Part shown: in pieces, positions 23,536 through 36,000 of the stretch
How positions within the stretch are numbered: position 1 is the first letter of the stretch
Layout: each line of letters begins with the position of its first letter
Origin: Hydractinia symbiolongicarpus
Lineage: Eukaryota; Cnidaria; Hydrozoa; Anthoathecata; Hydractiniidae
Direction: 5' to 3'
Length of the DNA stretch: 64,000 nucleotides
NCBI RefSeq assembly: GCF_029227915.1
Contig: NC_079885.1
Span: forward strand, 62,001 to 126,000
Notes under the pieces: model-generated
The model's input: only the letters and a program-made list of their open reading frames with translations
Told to the model about the DNA's origin: nothing
The model's database searches: none
Program-made: the position numbers and the translations under genes

Positions 23536-25971
23536 AAGTTTAATCGCCGGCAAACGAAAACCCGCGATTTCCCGTAAATCCCGGACTCGGCCCGTATAAT
23601 TAAAAGTATACAAGGAAAGTACTCAGTGAGTAAACTCATTTCCCGAACGAATTTTTAAATTATTTTTTCACCACTAAAACGCATGAGACTTGTAGTTTTT
23701 AAAAATGTTTTCACTTTTGATGAGACGCTGAATGAAAGAAGTTTAATCGCCGGCAAACGAAAACCTGCGATTTCCCGTAAATCCTGGACTCGGCCCGTAT
23801 AGTCAAAAGTATACAAAGAAAGTACCCAGGGAGTAAACTCATTTCCCAAACGATTTTTTAAATTATTATTTCACCACTAAAGCCCATGAGACTTGTAGTT
23901 TTTAAAAATGTTTTCATTTTTGATGAGACGCTGAATAAAAGAAGTTTAATCGCCGGCAAACGAAAACCCGCGATTTCCCGTAAATACCGGACTCGGCCCG
24001 TATAGTTAAAAGTATACAAGGAAAGTACCCAGTGAGTAAACTCATTTCCCGAACGAATTTTTAAATTATTTTTTCACCACTAAAACGTATGAGACTTGTA
24101 GTTTTCAAAAATGTTTTCATTTTTGATGAGACGCTGAATAAAAGAAGTTTAATCGCCGGCAAACGGAAACCTGCGATTTCCCGTAAATCCCGGACTCGGC
24201 CCGTATAGTCAAAAGTATACAAAGAAAGTACCCAGGGTGTAAACTCATTTCCCGAACGATATTTTAAATTATTTTTTCACCACTAAAACGCATGAGACTT
24301 GTAGTTTTCAAAAATGTTTTCATTTTTGATGAGACGCTGAATAAAAGAAGTTTAATCGTCGGCAAACGAAAACCTGTGATTTCCCGTAAATCCCGTACTC
24401 GGCCCGTATAGTCAAAAGTATACAAAGAAAGTATCCAGGGTGTAAACTCATTTCCCGAACGATTTTTTAAATTATTATTTCACCACTAAAACGCATGAGA
24501 CTTGTAGTTTTCAAAAATGTTTTCATTTTTGATGAGACGCTGAATAAAAGAAGTTTAATCGCCGGCAAACGAAAACCTGCAATTTCCCGTAAATCCTGGA
24601 CTCGGCCCGTATAGTCAAAAGTATACAAAGAAAGTACCCAGGGAGTAAACTCATTTCCCAAACGATTTTTTAAATTATTATTTCACCACTAAAGCCCATG
24701 AGACTTGTAGTTTTTAAAAATGTTTTCATTTTTGATGAGACGCTGAATAAAAGAAGTTTAATCGCCGGCAAACGAAAACCCGCGATTTCCCGTAAATCCC
24801 GGACTCGGCCCGTATAGTTAAAAGTATACAAGGAAAGTACTCAGTGAGTAAACTCATTTCCCGAACGAATTTTTAAATTATTTTTTCACCACTAAAACGC
24901 ATGAGACTTGTAGTTTTTAAAAATGTTTTCACTTTTGATGAGACGCTGAATGAAAGAAGTTTAATCGCCGGCAAACGAAAACCTGCGATTTCCCGTAAAT
25001 CCTGGACTCGGCCCGTATAGTCAAAAGTATACAAAGAAAGTACCCAGGGAGTAAACTCATTTCCCAAACGATTTTTTAAATTATTATTTCACCACTAAAG
25101 CCCATAAGACTTGTAGTTTTTAAAAATGTTTTCATTTTTGATGAGACACTGAATAAAAGAAGTTTAATCGCCGGCAAACGAAAACCCGCGATTTCCCGTA
25201 AATCCCGGACTCGGCCCGTATAGTTAAAAGTATACAAGGAAAGTACCCAGTGAGTAAACTCATTTCCCGAACGAATTTTTAAATTATTTTTTCACCACTA
25301 AAACGTATGAGACTTGTAGTTTTCAAAAATGTTTTCATTTTTGATGAGACGCTGAATAAAAGAAGTTTAATCGCCGGCAAACGGAAACCTGCGATTTCCC
25401 GTAAATCCCGGACTCGGCCCGTATAGTCAAAAGTATACAAAGAAAGTACCCAGGGTGTAAACTCATTTCCCGAACGATATTTTAAATTATTTTTTCACCA
25501 CTAAAACGCATGAGACTTGTAGTTTTCAAAAATGTTTTCATTTTTGATGAGACGCTGAATAAAAGAAGTTTAATCGTCGGCAAACGAAAACCTGTGATTT
25601 CCCGTAAATCCCGTACTCGGCCCGTATAGTCAAAAGTATACAAAGAAAGTATCCAGGGTGTAAACTCATTTCCCGAACGATTTTTTAAATTATTATTACA
25701 CCACTAAAACGCATGAGACTTGTAGTTTTCAAAAATGTTTTCATTTTTGATGAGACGCTGAATAAAAGAAGTTTAATCGCCGGCAAACGAAAACCCGCCA
25801 TTTCCCGTAAACCCCAGACTCGGCCCGCATAGTCAAAAGTATACAAAGAAAGTCCCCAGGGAGTAAACTCATTTCCCGAACGATTTTTTAAATTATTTTT
25901 TCAGCACTAAAACGCATGAGACTTGTAGTTTTCAAGAATGTTTTCATTTTTGATGAGACGCCGAATAAAAG
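23536..25971 (+). repeat. Pair of 6-monomer segments at 1218-bp offset
   Basis: Segments are 23536-24753 (D/C, C, D, E, F, C) and 24754-25971 (D/C, C, D, E, F, G). Five of six monomers match in order, with shared TACTCAGTGAG, TTTTCACTTTTGATG and AATCGTCGGC markers. The sixth differs, so the homologous part is about 1015 bp. Private changes separate the copies, for example TAAATACCGG near 23984 and TTATTATTACACC near 25691. Confidence 0.85.
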
Positions 25972-27188
25972 CAGTTTAATCGCCGGCAAACGAAAACCTG
26001 CGATTTCCCGTAAATCCCGGACTCGGCCTGTATAGTCAAAAGTATACAAAGAAAGTACCCAGGGAGTAAACTCATTTCCAGAACGATTTTTTAAATTATT
26101 TTTTCACCACTAAAACGCATAAGACTTGTAGTTTTTAAAAATGTTTTCATTTTTGATGAGACGCTGAATAAAAGAAGTTTAATCGCCGGCAAACGAAAAC
26201 CCGCGATTTCCCGTAAATCCCGGGCTTGGCCCGTATAGTCAAAAGTATACAAAGAAAGTACCCAGGGAGTAAGCTCATTTCCCGAACGATTTTTTAAATT
26301 ACTTTTTCACCACTAAAACGCATGAGACTTGTAGTTTTTAAAAATGTTTTCATTTTTGATGAGACGCTGAATAAAAGAAGTTTAATCGCCGGCAAACGAA
26401 AACCTGCGATTTCCCGTAAATCCCGGACTCGGCCCGTATAGTCAAAAGTATACAAAGAAAGTACCCAGGGTGTAAACTCATTTCCCGAACGATTTTTTAA
26501 ATTATTTTTTCACCACTAAAACGCATGAGACTTGTAGTTTTCAAAAATGTTTTCATTTTTGATGAGACGGTGAATAAAAGAAGTTTAACCGCCGGCAAAC
26601 GAAAACCTGTGATTTCCCGTAAATCCCGTACTCGGCCCATATAGTCAAAAGTATAATAAGAAAGTACCCAGGGTGTAAACTCATTTCCCGAACGATTTTT
26701 TAAATTATTATTTCACCACTAAAGCCCATGAGACTTGTAGTTTTTAAAAATGTTTTCATTTTTGATGAGACGCTGAATAAAGAAAGTTAAATCGCCGGCA
26801 AACGAAAACCTGCGATTTCCCGTAAATCCCGGACTCGGCCCGTATAGTCAAAAGTATACAAAGAAAGTACCCAGGGAGTAAACTCATTTCCAGAACGATT
26901 TTTTAAATTATTTTTTCACCACTAAAACGCATAAGACTTGTAGTTTTTAAAAATGTTTTCATTTTTGATGAGACGCTGAATAAAAGAAGTTTAATCGCCG
27001 GCAAACGAAAACCCGCGATTTCCCGTAAATTCCGGGCTTGGCCGTATAGTCAAAAGTATACAAAGAAAGTACCCAGGGAGTAAACTCATTTCCCGAACGA
27101 TTTTTTAAATTACTTTTTCACCACTAAAACGCATGAGACTTGTAGTTTTTAAAAATGTTTTCATTTTTGATGAGACGCTGAATGAAAG
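25972..27188 (+). repeat. Segment A-B-E'-F'-A-B' with private changes
   Basis: The monomers run A, B, E' (GACGGTGAAT), F' (TTTAACCGCC and GGCCCATATAG), A and B'. A private AATAAAGAAAGTTAAATC replaces AATAAAAGAAGTTAAATC near 26775, and TAAATTCCGGG occurs near 27028. The E'-F'-A-B' order recurs at 31.0-32.8, 35.9-36.7 and 42.6-43.4 kb. Confidence 0.75.
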
Positions 27189-28608
27189 AAGTTTAATCGC
27201 CGGCAAACGAAAACCTGCGATTTCCCGTAAATCCTGGACTCGGCCCGTATAGTCAAAAGTATACAAAGAAAGTACCCAGGGAGTAAACTCATTTCCCAAA
27301 CGATTTTTTAAATTAGTATTTCACCACTAAAGCCCATGAGACTTGTAGTTTTTAAAAATGTTTTCATTTTTGATGAGACGCTGAATGAAAGAAGTTTAAT
27401 CGCCGGCAAACGAAAACCTGCGATTTCCCGTAAATCCTAGACTCGGCCCGTATAGTCAAAAGTATACAAAGAAAGTCCCCAGGGAGTAAACTCATTTCCC
27501 AAACGATTTTTTAAATTACTTTTTCACCACTAAAACGCATGAGACTTGTAGTTTTTAAAAATGTTTTCATTTTTGATGAGACGCTGAATAAAAGAAGTTT
27601 AATCGCCGGCAAACGAAAACCCGCGATTTCCCGTAAATCCCGGACTCGGCCCGTATAGTTAAAAGTATACAAAGAAAGTCCCCAGGGAGTAAACTCATTT
27701 CCCGAACGATTTTTAAAATTACTTTTTCACCACTAAAACGCATGAGACTTGTAGTTTTTAAAAATGTTTTCATTTTTGATGAGACGCTGAATAAAAGAAG
27801 TTTAATCGCCGGCAAACCAAAACCTGCGATTTCCCGTGAAACCCGGACTCGGCCCGTATAGTCAAAAGTATACAAAGAAAGTACCCAGGGTGTAAACTCA
27901 TTTCCCGAACGATTTTTTAAATTATTTTTTCACCACTAAAACGCATGAGACTTGTAGTTTTTAAAAATGTTTTCATTTTTGATGAGACGCTGAATAAAAG
28001 AAGTTTAATCGCCGGCAAACGAAAACCTGTGATTTCCCGTAAATCCCGTACTCGGCCCGTATAGTCAAAAGTATAATAAGAAAGTACCCAGGGTGTAAAC
28101 TCATTTCCCGAACGATTTTTTAAATTATTATTTCACCACTAAAGCCCATGAGACTTGTAGTTTTTAAAAATGTTTTCATTTTTGATGAGACGCTGAATAA
28201 AAGCAGTTTAATCGCCGGCAAACGAAAACCTGCGATTTCCCGTAAATCCCGGACTCGGCCCGTATAGTCAAAAGTATACAAAGAAAGTACCCAGGGAGTA
28301 AACTCATTTCCAGAACGATTTTTTAAATTATTTTTTCACCACTAAAACGCATAAGACTTGTAGTTTTTAAAAATGTTTTCATTTTTGATGAGACGCTGAA
28401 TAAAAGAAGTTTAATCGCCGGCAAACGAAAACCCGCGATTTCCCGTAAATCCCGGGCTTGGCCGTATAGTCAAAAGTATACAAAGAAAGTACCCAGGGAG
28501 TAAACTCATTTCCCGAACGATTTTTTAAATTACTTTTTCACCACTAAAACGCATGAGACTTGTAGTTTTTAAAAATGTTTTCATTTTTGATGAGACGCTG
28601 AATGAAAG
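27189..28608 (+). repeat. 7-mer higher-order repeat of the C-X1-X2 type (1420 bp), copy 3
   Basis: Order C, C/X1 hybrid, X2, E', F', A, B'. X1 is replaced by a hybrid with CCTAGACTCGG on the left and CCCAAACG with TTACTTTTTC on the right. X2 keeps ATTTTTAAAATTAC but has GTTAAAAG. E' has CCCGTGAAACCC. The C unit has a private TTAGTATTTC near 27313. Confidence 0.84.
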
Positions 28609-29623
28609 AAGTTTAATCGCCGGCAAACGAAAACCTGCAATTTCCCGTAAATCCTGGACTCGGCCCGTATAGTCAAAAGTATACAAAGAAAGTACCCAGG
28701 GAGTAAACTCATTTCCCAAACGATTTTTTAAATTATTATTTCACCACTAAAGCCCATGAGACTTGTAGTTTTTAAAAATGTTTTCATTTTTGATGAGACG
28801 CTGAATAAAAGAAGTTTAATCGCCGGCAAACGAAAACCCGCGATTTCCCGTAAATCCCGGACTCGGCCCGTATAGTTAAAAGTATACAAGGAAAGTACTC
28901 AGTGAGTAAACTCATTTCCCGAACGAATTTTTAAATTATTTTTTCACCACTAAAACGCATGAGACTTGTAGTTTTTAAAAATGTTTTCATTTTTGATGAG
29001 ACGCTGAATGAAATAAGTTTAATCGCCGGCAAACGAAAACCTGCAATTTCCCGTAAATCCTGGACTCGGCCCGTATAGTCAAAAGTATACAAAGAAAGTA
29101 CCCAGGGAGTAAACTCATTTCCCAAACGATTTTTTAAATTATTATTTCACCACTAAAGCCCATGAGACTTGTAGTTTTTAAAAATGTTTTCATTTTTGAT
29201 GAGACGCTGAATAAAAGAAGTTTAATCGCCGGCAAACGAAAACCCGCGATTTCCCGTAAATCCCGGACTCGGCCCGTATAGTTAAAAGTATACAAGGAAA
29301 GTACTCAGTGAGTAAACTCATTTCCCGAACGAATTTTTAAATTATTTTTTCACCACTAAAACGCATGAGACTTGTAGTTTTTAAAAATGTTTTCATTTTT
29401 GATGAGACGCTGAATGAAAGAAGTTTAATCGCCGGCAAACGAAAACCTGCGATTTCCCGTAAATCCTGGACTCGGCCCGTATAGTCAAAAGTATACAAAG
29501 AAAGTACCCAGGGAGTAAACTCATTTCCCAAACGATTTTTTAAATTATTATTTCACCACTAAAGCCCATGAGACTTGTAGTTTTTAAAAATGTTTTCATT
29601 TTTGATGAGACGCTGAATAAAAG
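28609..29623 (+). repeat. C and D/C dimer (406 bp), two copies plus a further C
   Basis: C units start at 28609, 29015 and 29421, separated by D/C hybrids with GTTAAAAG and TACTCAGTGAG. The middle C follows the private GAATGAAATAAG, while CCTGCAATTT is shared with the first C. This is a short-period tandem expansion within the longer pattern. Confidence 0.82.
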
Positions 29624-32600
29624 AAGTTTAATCGCCGGCAAACGAAAACCCGCGATTTCCCGTAAATCCCGGACTCGGCCCGTATAGTTAAAAGTATACA
29701 AGGAAAGTACCCAGTGAGTAAACTCATTTCCCGAACGAATTTTTAAATTATTTTTTCACCACTAAAACGTATGAGACTTGTAGTTTTCAAAAATGTTTTC
29801 ATTTTTGATGAGACGCTGAATAAAAGAAGTTTAATCGCCGGCAAACGGAAACCTGCGATTTCCCGTAAATCCCGGACTCGGCCCGTATAGTCAAAAGTAT
29901 ACAAAGAAAGTACCCAGGGTGTAAACTCATTTCCCGAACGATATTTTAAATTATTTTTTCACCACTAAAACGCATGAGACTTGTAGTTTTCAAAAATGTT
30001 TTCATTTTTGATGAGACGCTGAATAAAAGAAGTTTAATAGTCGGCAAACGAAAACCTGTGATTTCCCGTAAATCCCGTACTCGGCCCGTATAGTCAAAAG
30101 TATACAAAGAAAGTATCCAGGGTGTAAACTCATTTCCCGAACGATTTTTTAAATTATTATTTCACCACTAAAACGCATGAGACTTGTAGTTTTCAAAAAT
30201 GTTTTCATTTTTGATGAGACGCTGAATAAAAGAAGTTTAATCGCCGGCAAACGAAAACCCGCCATTTCCCGTAAACCCCAGACTCGGCCCGCATAGTCAA
30301 AAGTATACAAAGAAAGTCCCCAGGGAGTGAACTCATTCCCCGAACGATTTTTTAAATTATTTTTTCAGCACTAAAACGCATGAGACTTGTAGTTTTCAAG
30401 AATGTTTTCATTTTTGATGAGACGCTGAATAAAAGCAGTTTAATCGCCGGCAAACGAAAACCTGCGATTTCCCGTAAATCCCGGACTCGGCCCGTATAGT
30501 CAAAAGTATACAAAGAAAGTACCCAGGGAGTAAACTCATTTCCCAAACGATTTTTTAAATTATTATTTCACCACTAAAGCCCATGACACTTGTAGTTTTT
30601 AAAAATGTTTTCATTTTTGATGAGACGCTGAATAAAAGAAGTTTAATCGCCGGCAAACGAAAACCCGCGATTTCCCGTAAATCCCGGACTCGGCCCGTAT
30701 AGTCAAAAGTATACAAAGAAAGTACCCAGGGAGTAAACTCATTTCCAGAACGATTTTTTAAATTATTTTTTCACCACTAAAACGCATAAGACTTGTAGTT
30801 TTTAAAAATGTTTTCATTTTTGATGAGACGCTGAATAAAAGAAGTTTAATCGCCGGCAAACGAAAACCCGCGATTTCCCGTAAATCCCGGGCTTGGCCCG
30901 TATAGTCAAAAGTATACAAAGAAAGTACCCAGGGAGTAAGCTCATTTCCCGAACGATTTTTTAAATTACTTTTTCACCACTAAAACGCATGAGACTTGTA
31001 GTTTTTAAAAATGTTTTCATTTTTGATGAGACGCTGAATAAAAGAAGTTTAATCGCCGGCAAACGAAAACCTGCGATTTCCCGTAAATCCCGGACTCGGC
31101 CCGTATAGTCAAAAGTATACAAAGAAAGTACCCAGGGTGTAAACTCATTTTCCGAACGATTTTTTAAATTATTTTTTCACCACTAAAACGCATGAGACTT
31201 GTAGTTTTCAAAAATGTTTTCATTTTTGATGAGACGGTGAATAAAAGAAGTTTAATCGCCGGCAAACGAAAACCTGTGATTTCCCGTAAATCCCGTACTC
31301 GGCCCGTATAGTCAAAAGTATAATAAGAAAGTACCCAGGGTGTAAACTCATTTCCCGAACGATTTTTTAAATTATTATTTCACCACTAAAGCCCATGAGA
31401 CTTGTAGTTTTTAAAAATGTTTTCATTTTTGATGAGACGCTGAATAAAAGAAGTTAAATCGCCGGCAAACGAAAACCTGCGATTTCCCGTAAATCCCGGA
31501 CTCGGCCCGTATAGTCAAAAGTATACAAAGAAAGTACCCAGGGAGTAAACTCATTTCCAGAACGATTTTTTAAATTATTTTTTCACCACTAAAACGCATA
31601 AGACTTGTAGTTTTTAAAAATGTTTTCATTTTTGATGAGACGCTGAATAAAAGAAGTTTAATCGCCGGCAAACGAAAACCCGCGATTTCCCGTAAATCCC
31701 GGGCTTGGCCGTATAGTCAAAAGTATACAAAGAAAGTACCCAGGGAGTAAACTCATTTCCAGAACGATTTTTTAAATTATTTTTTCACCACTAAAACGCA
31801 TAAGACTTGTAGTTTTTAAAAATGTTTTCATTTTTGATGAGACGCTGAATAAAAGAAGTTTAATCGCCGGCAAACGAAAACCCGCGATTTCCCGTAAATC
31901 CCGGGCTTGGCCCGTATAGTCAAAAGTATACAAAGAAAGTACCCAGGGAGTAAGCTCATTTCCCGAACGATTTTTTAAATTACTTTTTCACCACTAAAAC
32001 GCATGAGACTTGTAGTTTTTAAAAATGTTTTCATTTTTGATGAGACGCTGAATAAAAGAAGTTTAATCGCCGGCAAACGAAAACCTGCGATTTCCCGTAA
32101 ATCCCGGACTCGGCCCGTATAGTCAAAAGTATACAAAGAAAGTACCCAGGGTGTAAACTCATTTCCCGAACGATTTTTTAAATTATTTTTTCACCACTAA
32201 AACGCATGAGACTTGTAGTTTTCAAAAATGTTTTCATTTTTGATGAGACAGTGAATAAAAGAAGTTTAATCGCCGGCAAACGAAAACCTGTGATTTTCCG
32301 TAAATCCCGTACTCGGCCCGTATAGTCAAAAGTATAATAAGAAAGTACCCAGGGTGTAAACTCATTTCCCGAACGATTTTTTAAATTATTATTTCACCAC
32401 TAAAGCCCATGAGACTTGTAGTTTTTAAAAATGTTTTCATTTTTGATGAGACGCTGAATAAAAGAAGTTAAATCGCCGGCAAACGAAAACCTGCGAATTC
32501 CCGTAAATCCCGGACTCGGCCCGTATAGTCAAAAGTATACAAAGAAAGTACCCAGGGAGTAAACTCATTTCCAGAACGATTTTTTAAATTATTTTTTCAC

Positions 32601-33080
32601 CACTAAAACGCATAAGACTTGTAGTTTTTAAAAATGTTTTCATTTTTGATGAGACGCTGAATAAAAGAAGTTTAATCGCCGGCAAACGAAAACCCGCGAT
32701 TTTCCGTAAATCCCGGGCTTGGCCGTATAGTCAAAAGTATACAAAGAAAGTACCCAGGGAGTAAACTCATTTCCCGAACGATTTTTTAAATTACTTTTTC
32801 ACCACTAAAACGCATGAGACTTGTAGTTTTTAAAAATGTTTTCATTTTTGATGAGACGCTGAATGAAAGAAGTTTAATCGCCGGCAAACGAAAACCTGCG
32901 ATTTCCCGTAAATCCTGGACTTGGCCCGTATAGTCAAAAGTATACAAAGAAAGTACCCAGGGAGTAAACTCATTTCCCAAACGATTTTTTAAATTATTAT
33001 TTCACCACTAAAGCCCATGAGACTTGTAGTTTTTAAAAATGTTTTCATTTTTGATGAGACGCTGAATAAAAGAAGTTTAA
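29624..33080 (+). repeat. Mixed segment D-E-F-G then A, B, E', F' sets
   Basis: A D-E-F-G tetramer (about 29624-30435) resembles those at 1.4-3.0 kb. It has private TTTAATAGTCGGC and GAGTGAACTCATTCCCC. A mixed A/C, A, B, E', F' series follows, then A, B'/A, B, E', F' again and A, B', C. Near 31690-31860 B' is joined to an A-type right half (CCAGAACG, CATAAG), giving a B'/A hybrid. Confidence 0.75.
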
Positions 33081-36000
33081 TCGCCGGCAAACGAAAACCA
33101 GCGATTTCCCGTAAATCCCGGACTCGGCCCGTATAGTTAAAAGTATACAAGGAAAGTACTCAGTGAGTAAACTCATTTTCCGAACGAATTTTTAAATTAT
33201 TTTTTCACCACTAAAACGTATGAGACTTGTAGTTTTCAAAAATGTTTTCATTTTTGATGAGACGCTGAATAAAAGAAGTTTAATCGCCGGCAAACGGAAA
33301 CCTGCGATTTCCCGTAAATCCCGGACTCGGCCCGTATAGTCAAAAGTATACAAAGAAAGTACCCAGGGAGTAAACTCATTTCCAGAACGATTTTTTAAAT
33401 TATTTTTTCACCACTAAAACGCATAAGACTTGTAGTTTTTAAAAATGTTTTCATTTTTGATGAGACGCTGAATAAAAGAAGTTTAATCGCCGGCAAACGA
33501 AAACCCGCGATTTCCCGTAAATCCCGGGCTTGGCCCGTATAGTCAAAAGTATACAAAGAAAGTACCCAGGGAGTAAGCTCATTTCCCGAACGATTTTTTA
33601 AATTACTTTTTCACCACTAAAACGCATGAGACTTGTAGTTTTTAAAAATGTTTTCATTTTTGATGAGACGCTGAATAAAAGAAGTTAAATCGCCGGCAAA
33701 CGAAAACCCGCCATTTCCCGTAAATCCCGGCTTGGCCCGTATAGTCAAAAGTATACAAAGAAAGTACCCAGGGAGTAAACTCATTTCCCGAACGATTTTT
33801 TATATTATTTTTTCACCACTAAAACGCATGAGACTTGTAGTTTTCAAAAATGTTTTTATTTTTGATGGGACGCTGAATAAAAGAAGTTTAATCGCCGGCA
33901 AACGAAAACCTGTGATTTCCCGTAAATCCCGTACTCGGCCCGTATAGTCAAAAGTATAATAAGAAAGTACCCAGGGTGTAAACTCATTTCCCGAACGATT
34001 TTTTAAATTATTATTTCACCACTAAAGCCCATGAGACTTGTAGTTTTTAAAAATGTTTTCATTTTTGATGAGACGCTGAATAAAAGAAGTTAAATCGCCG
34101 GCAAACGAAAACCTGCGATTTCCCGTAAATCCCGGACTCGGCCCGTATAGTCAAAAGTATAATAAGAAAGTACCCAGGGTGTAAACTCATTTCCCGAACG
34201 ATTTTTTAAATTATTATTTCACCACTAAAGCCCATGAGACTTGTAGTTTTTAAAAATGTTTTCATTTTTGATGAGACGCTGAATAAAAGAAGTTTAATCG
34301 CCGGCAAACGAAAACCAGCGATTTCCCGTAAATCCCGGACTCGGCCCGTATAGTTAAAAGTATACAAGGAAAGTACTCAGTGAGTAAACTCATTTTCCGA
34401 ACGAATTTTTAAATTATTTTTTCACCACTAAAACGTATGAGACTTGTAGTTTTCAAAAATGTTTTCATTTTTGATGAGACGCTGAATAAAAGAAGTTTAA
34501 TCGCCGGCAAACGGAAACCTGCGATTTCCCGTAAATCCCGGACTCGGCCCGTATAGTCAAAAGTATACAAAGAAAGTACCCAGGGAGTAAACTCATTTCC
34601 AGAACGATTTTTTAAATTATTTTTTCACCACTAAAACGCATAAGACTTGTAGTTTTTAAAAATGTTTTCATTTTTGTTGAGACGCTGAATAAAAGAAGTT
34701 TAATCGCCGGCAAACGAAAACCCGCGATTTCCCGTAAATCCCGGGCTTGGCCCGTATAGTCAAAAGTATACAAAGAAAGTACCCAGGGAGTAAGCTCATT
34801 TCCCGAACGATTTTTTAAATTACTTTTTCACCACTAAAACGCATGAGACTTGTAGTTTTTAAAAATGTTTTCATTTTTGATGAGACGCTGAATAAAAGAA
34901 GTTAAATCGCCGGCAAACGAAAACCCGCCATTTCCCGTAAATCCCGGGCTTGGCCCGTATAGTCAAAAGTATACAAAGAAAGTACCCAGGGAGTAAACTC
35001 ATTTCCCGAACGATTTTTTATATTATTTTTTCACCACTAAAACGCATGAGACTTGTAGTTTTCAAAAATGTTTTTATTTTTGATGGGACGCTGAATAAAA
35101 GAAGTTTAATCGCCGGCAAACGAAAACCTGTGATTTCCCGTAAATCCCGTACTCGGCCCGTATAGTCAAAAGTATAATAAGAAAGTACCCAGGGTGTAAA
35201 CTCATTTCCCGAACGATTTTTTAAATTATTATTTCACCACTAAAGCCCATGAGACTTGTAGTTTTTAAAAATGTTTTCATTTTTGATGAGACGCTGAATA
35301 AAAGAAGTTAAATCGCCGGCAAACGAAAACCTGCGATTTCCCGTAAATCCCGGACTCGGCCCGTATAGTCAAAAGTATACAAAGAAAGTACCCAGGGAGT
35401 AAACTCATTTCCAGAACGATTTTCTAAATTATTTTTTCACCACTAAAACGCATAAGACTTGTAGTTTTTAAAAATGTTTTCATTTTTGATGAGACGCTGA
35501 ATAAAAGAAGTTTAATCGCCGGCAAACGAAAACCCGCGATTTCCCGTAAATCCCGGGCTTGGCCGTATAGTCAAAAGTATACAAAGAAAGTACCCAGGGA
35601 GTAAACTCATTTCCAGAACGATTTTTTAAATTATTTTTTCACCACTAAAACGCATAAGACTTGTAGTTTTTAAAAATGTTTTCATTTTTGATGAGACGCT
35701 GAATAAAAGAAGTTTAATCGCCGGCAAACGAAAACCCGCGATTTCCCGTAAATCCCGGGCTTGGCCCGTATAGTCAAAAGTATACAAAGAAAGTACCCAG
35801 GGAGTAAGCTCATTTCCCGAACGATTTTTTAAATTACTTTTTCACCACTAAAACGCATGAGACTTGTAGTTTTTAAAAATGTTTTCATTTTTGATGAGAC
35901 GCTGAATAAAAGAAGTTTAATCGCCGGCAAACGAAAACCTGCGATTTCCCGTAAATCCCGGACTCGGCCCGTATAGTCAAAAGTATACAAAGAAAGTACC

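Noticed and set aside
33732-33947. 71-codon plus-strand open frames (33732, 34950, 37586, 39414) as a gene
   Set aside because: They coincide exactly with class I monomers and start at TTG within the class I CTTGGCCCG. Four near-identical copies follow from local amplification, not selection.
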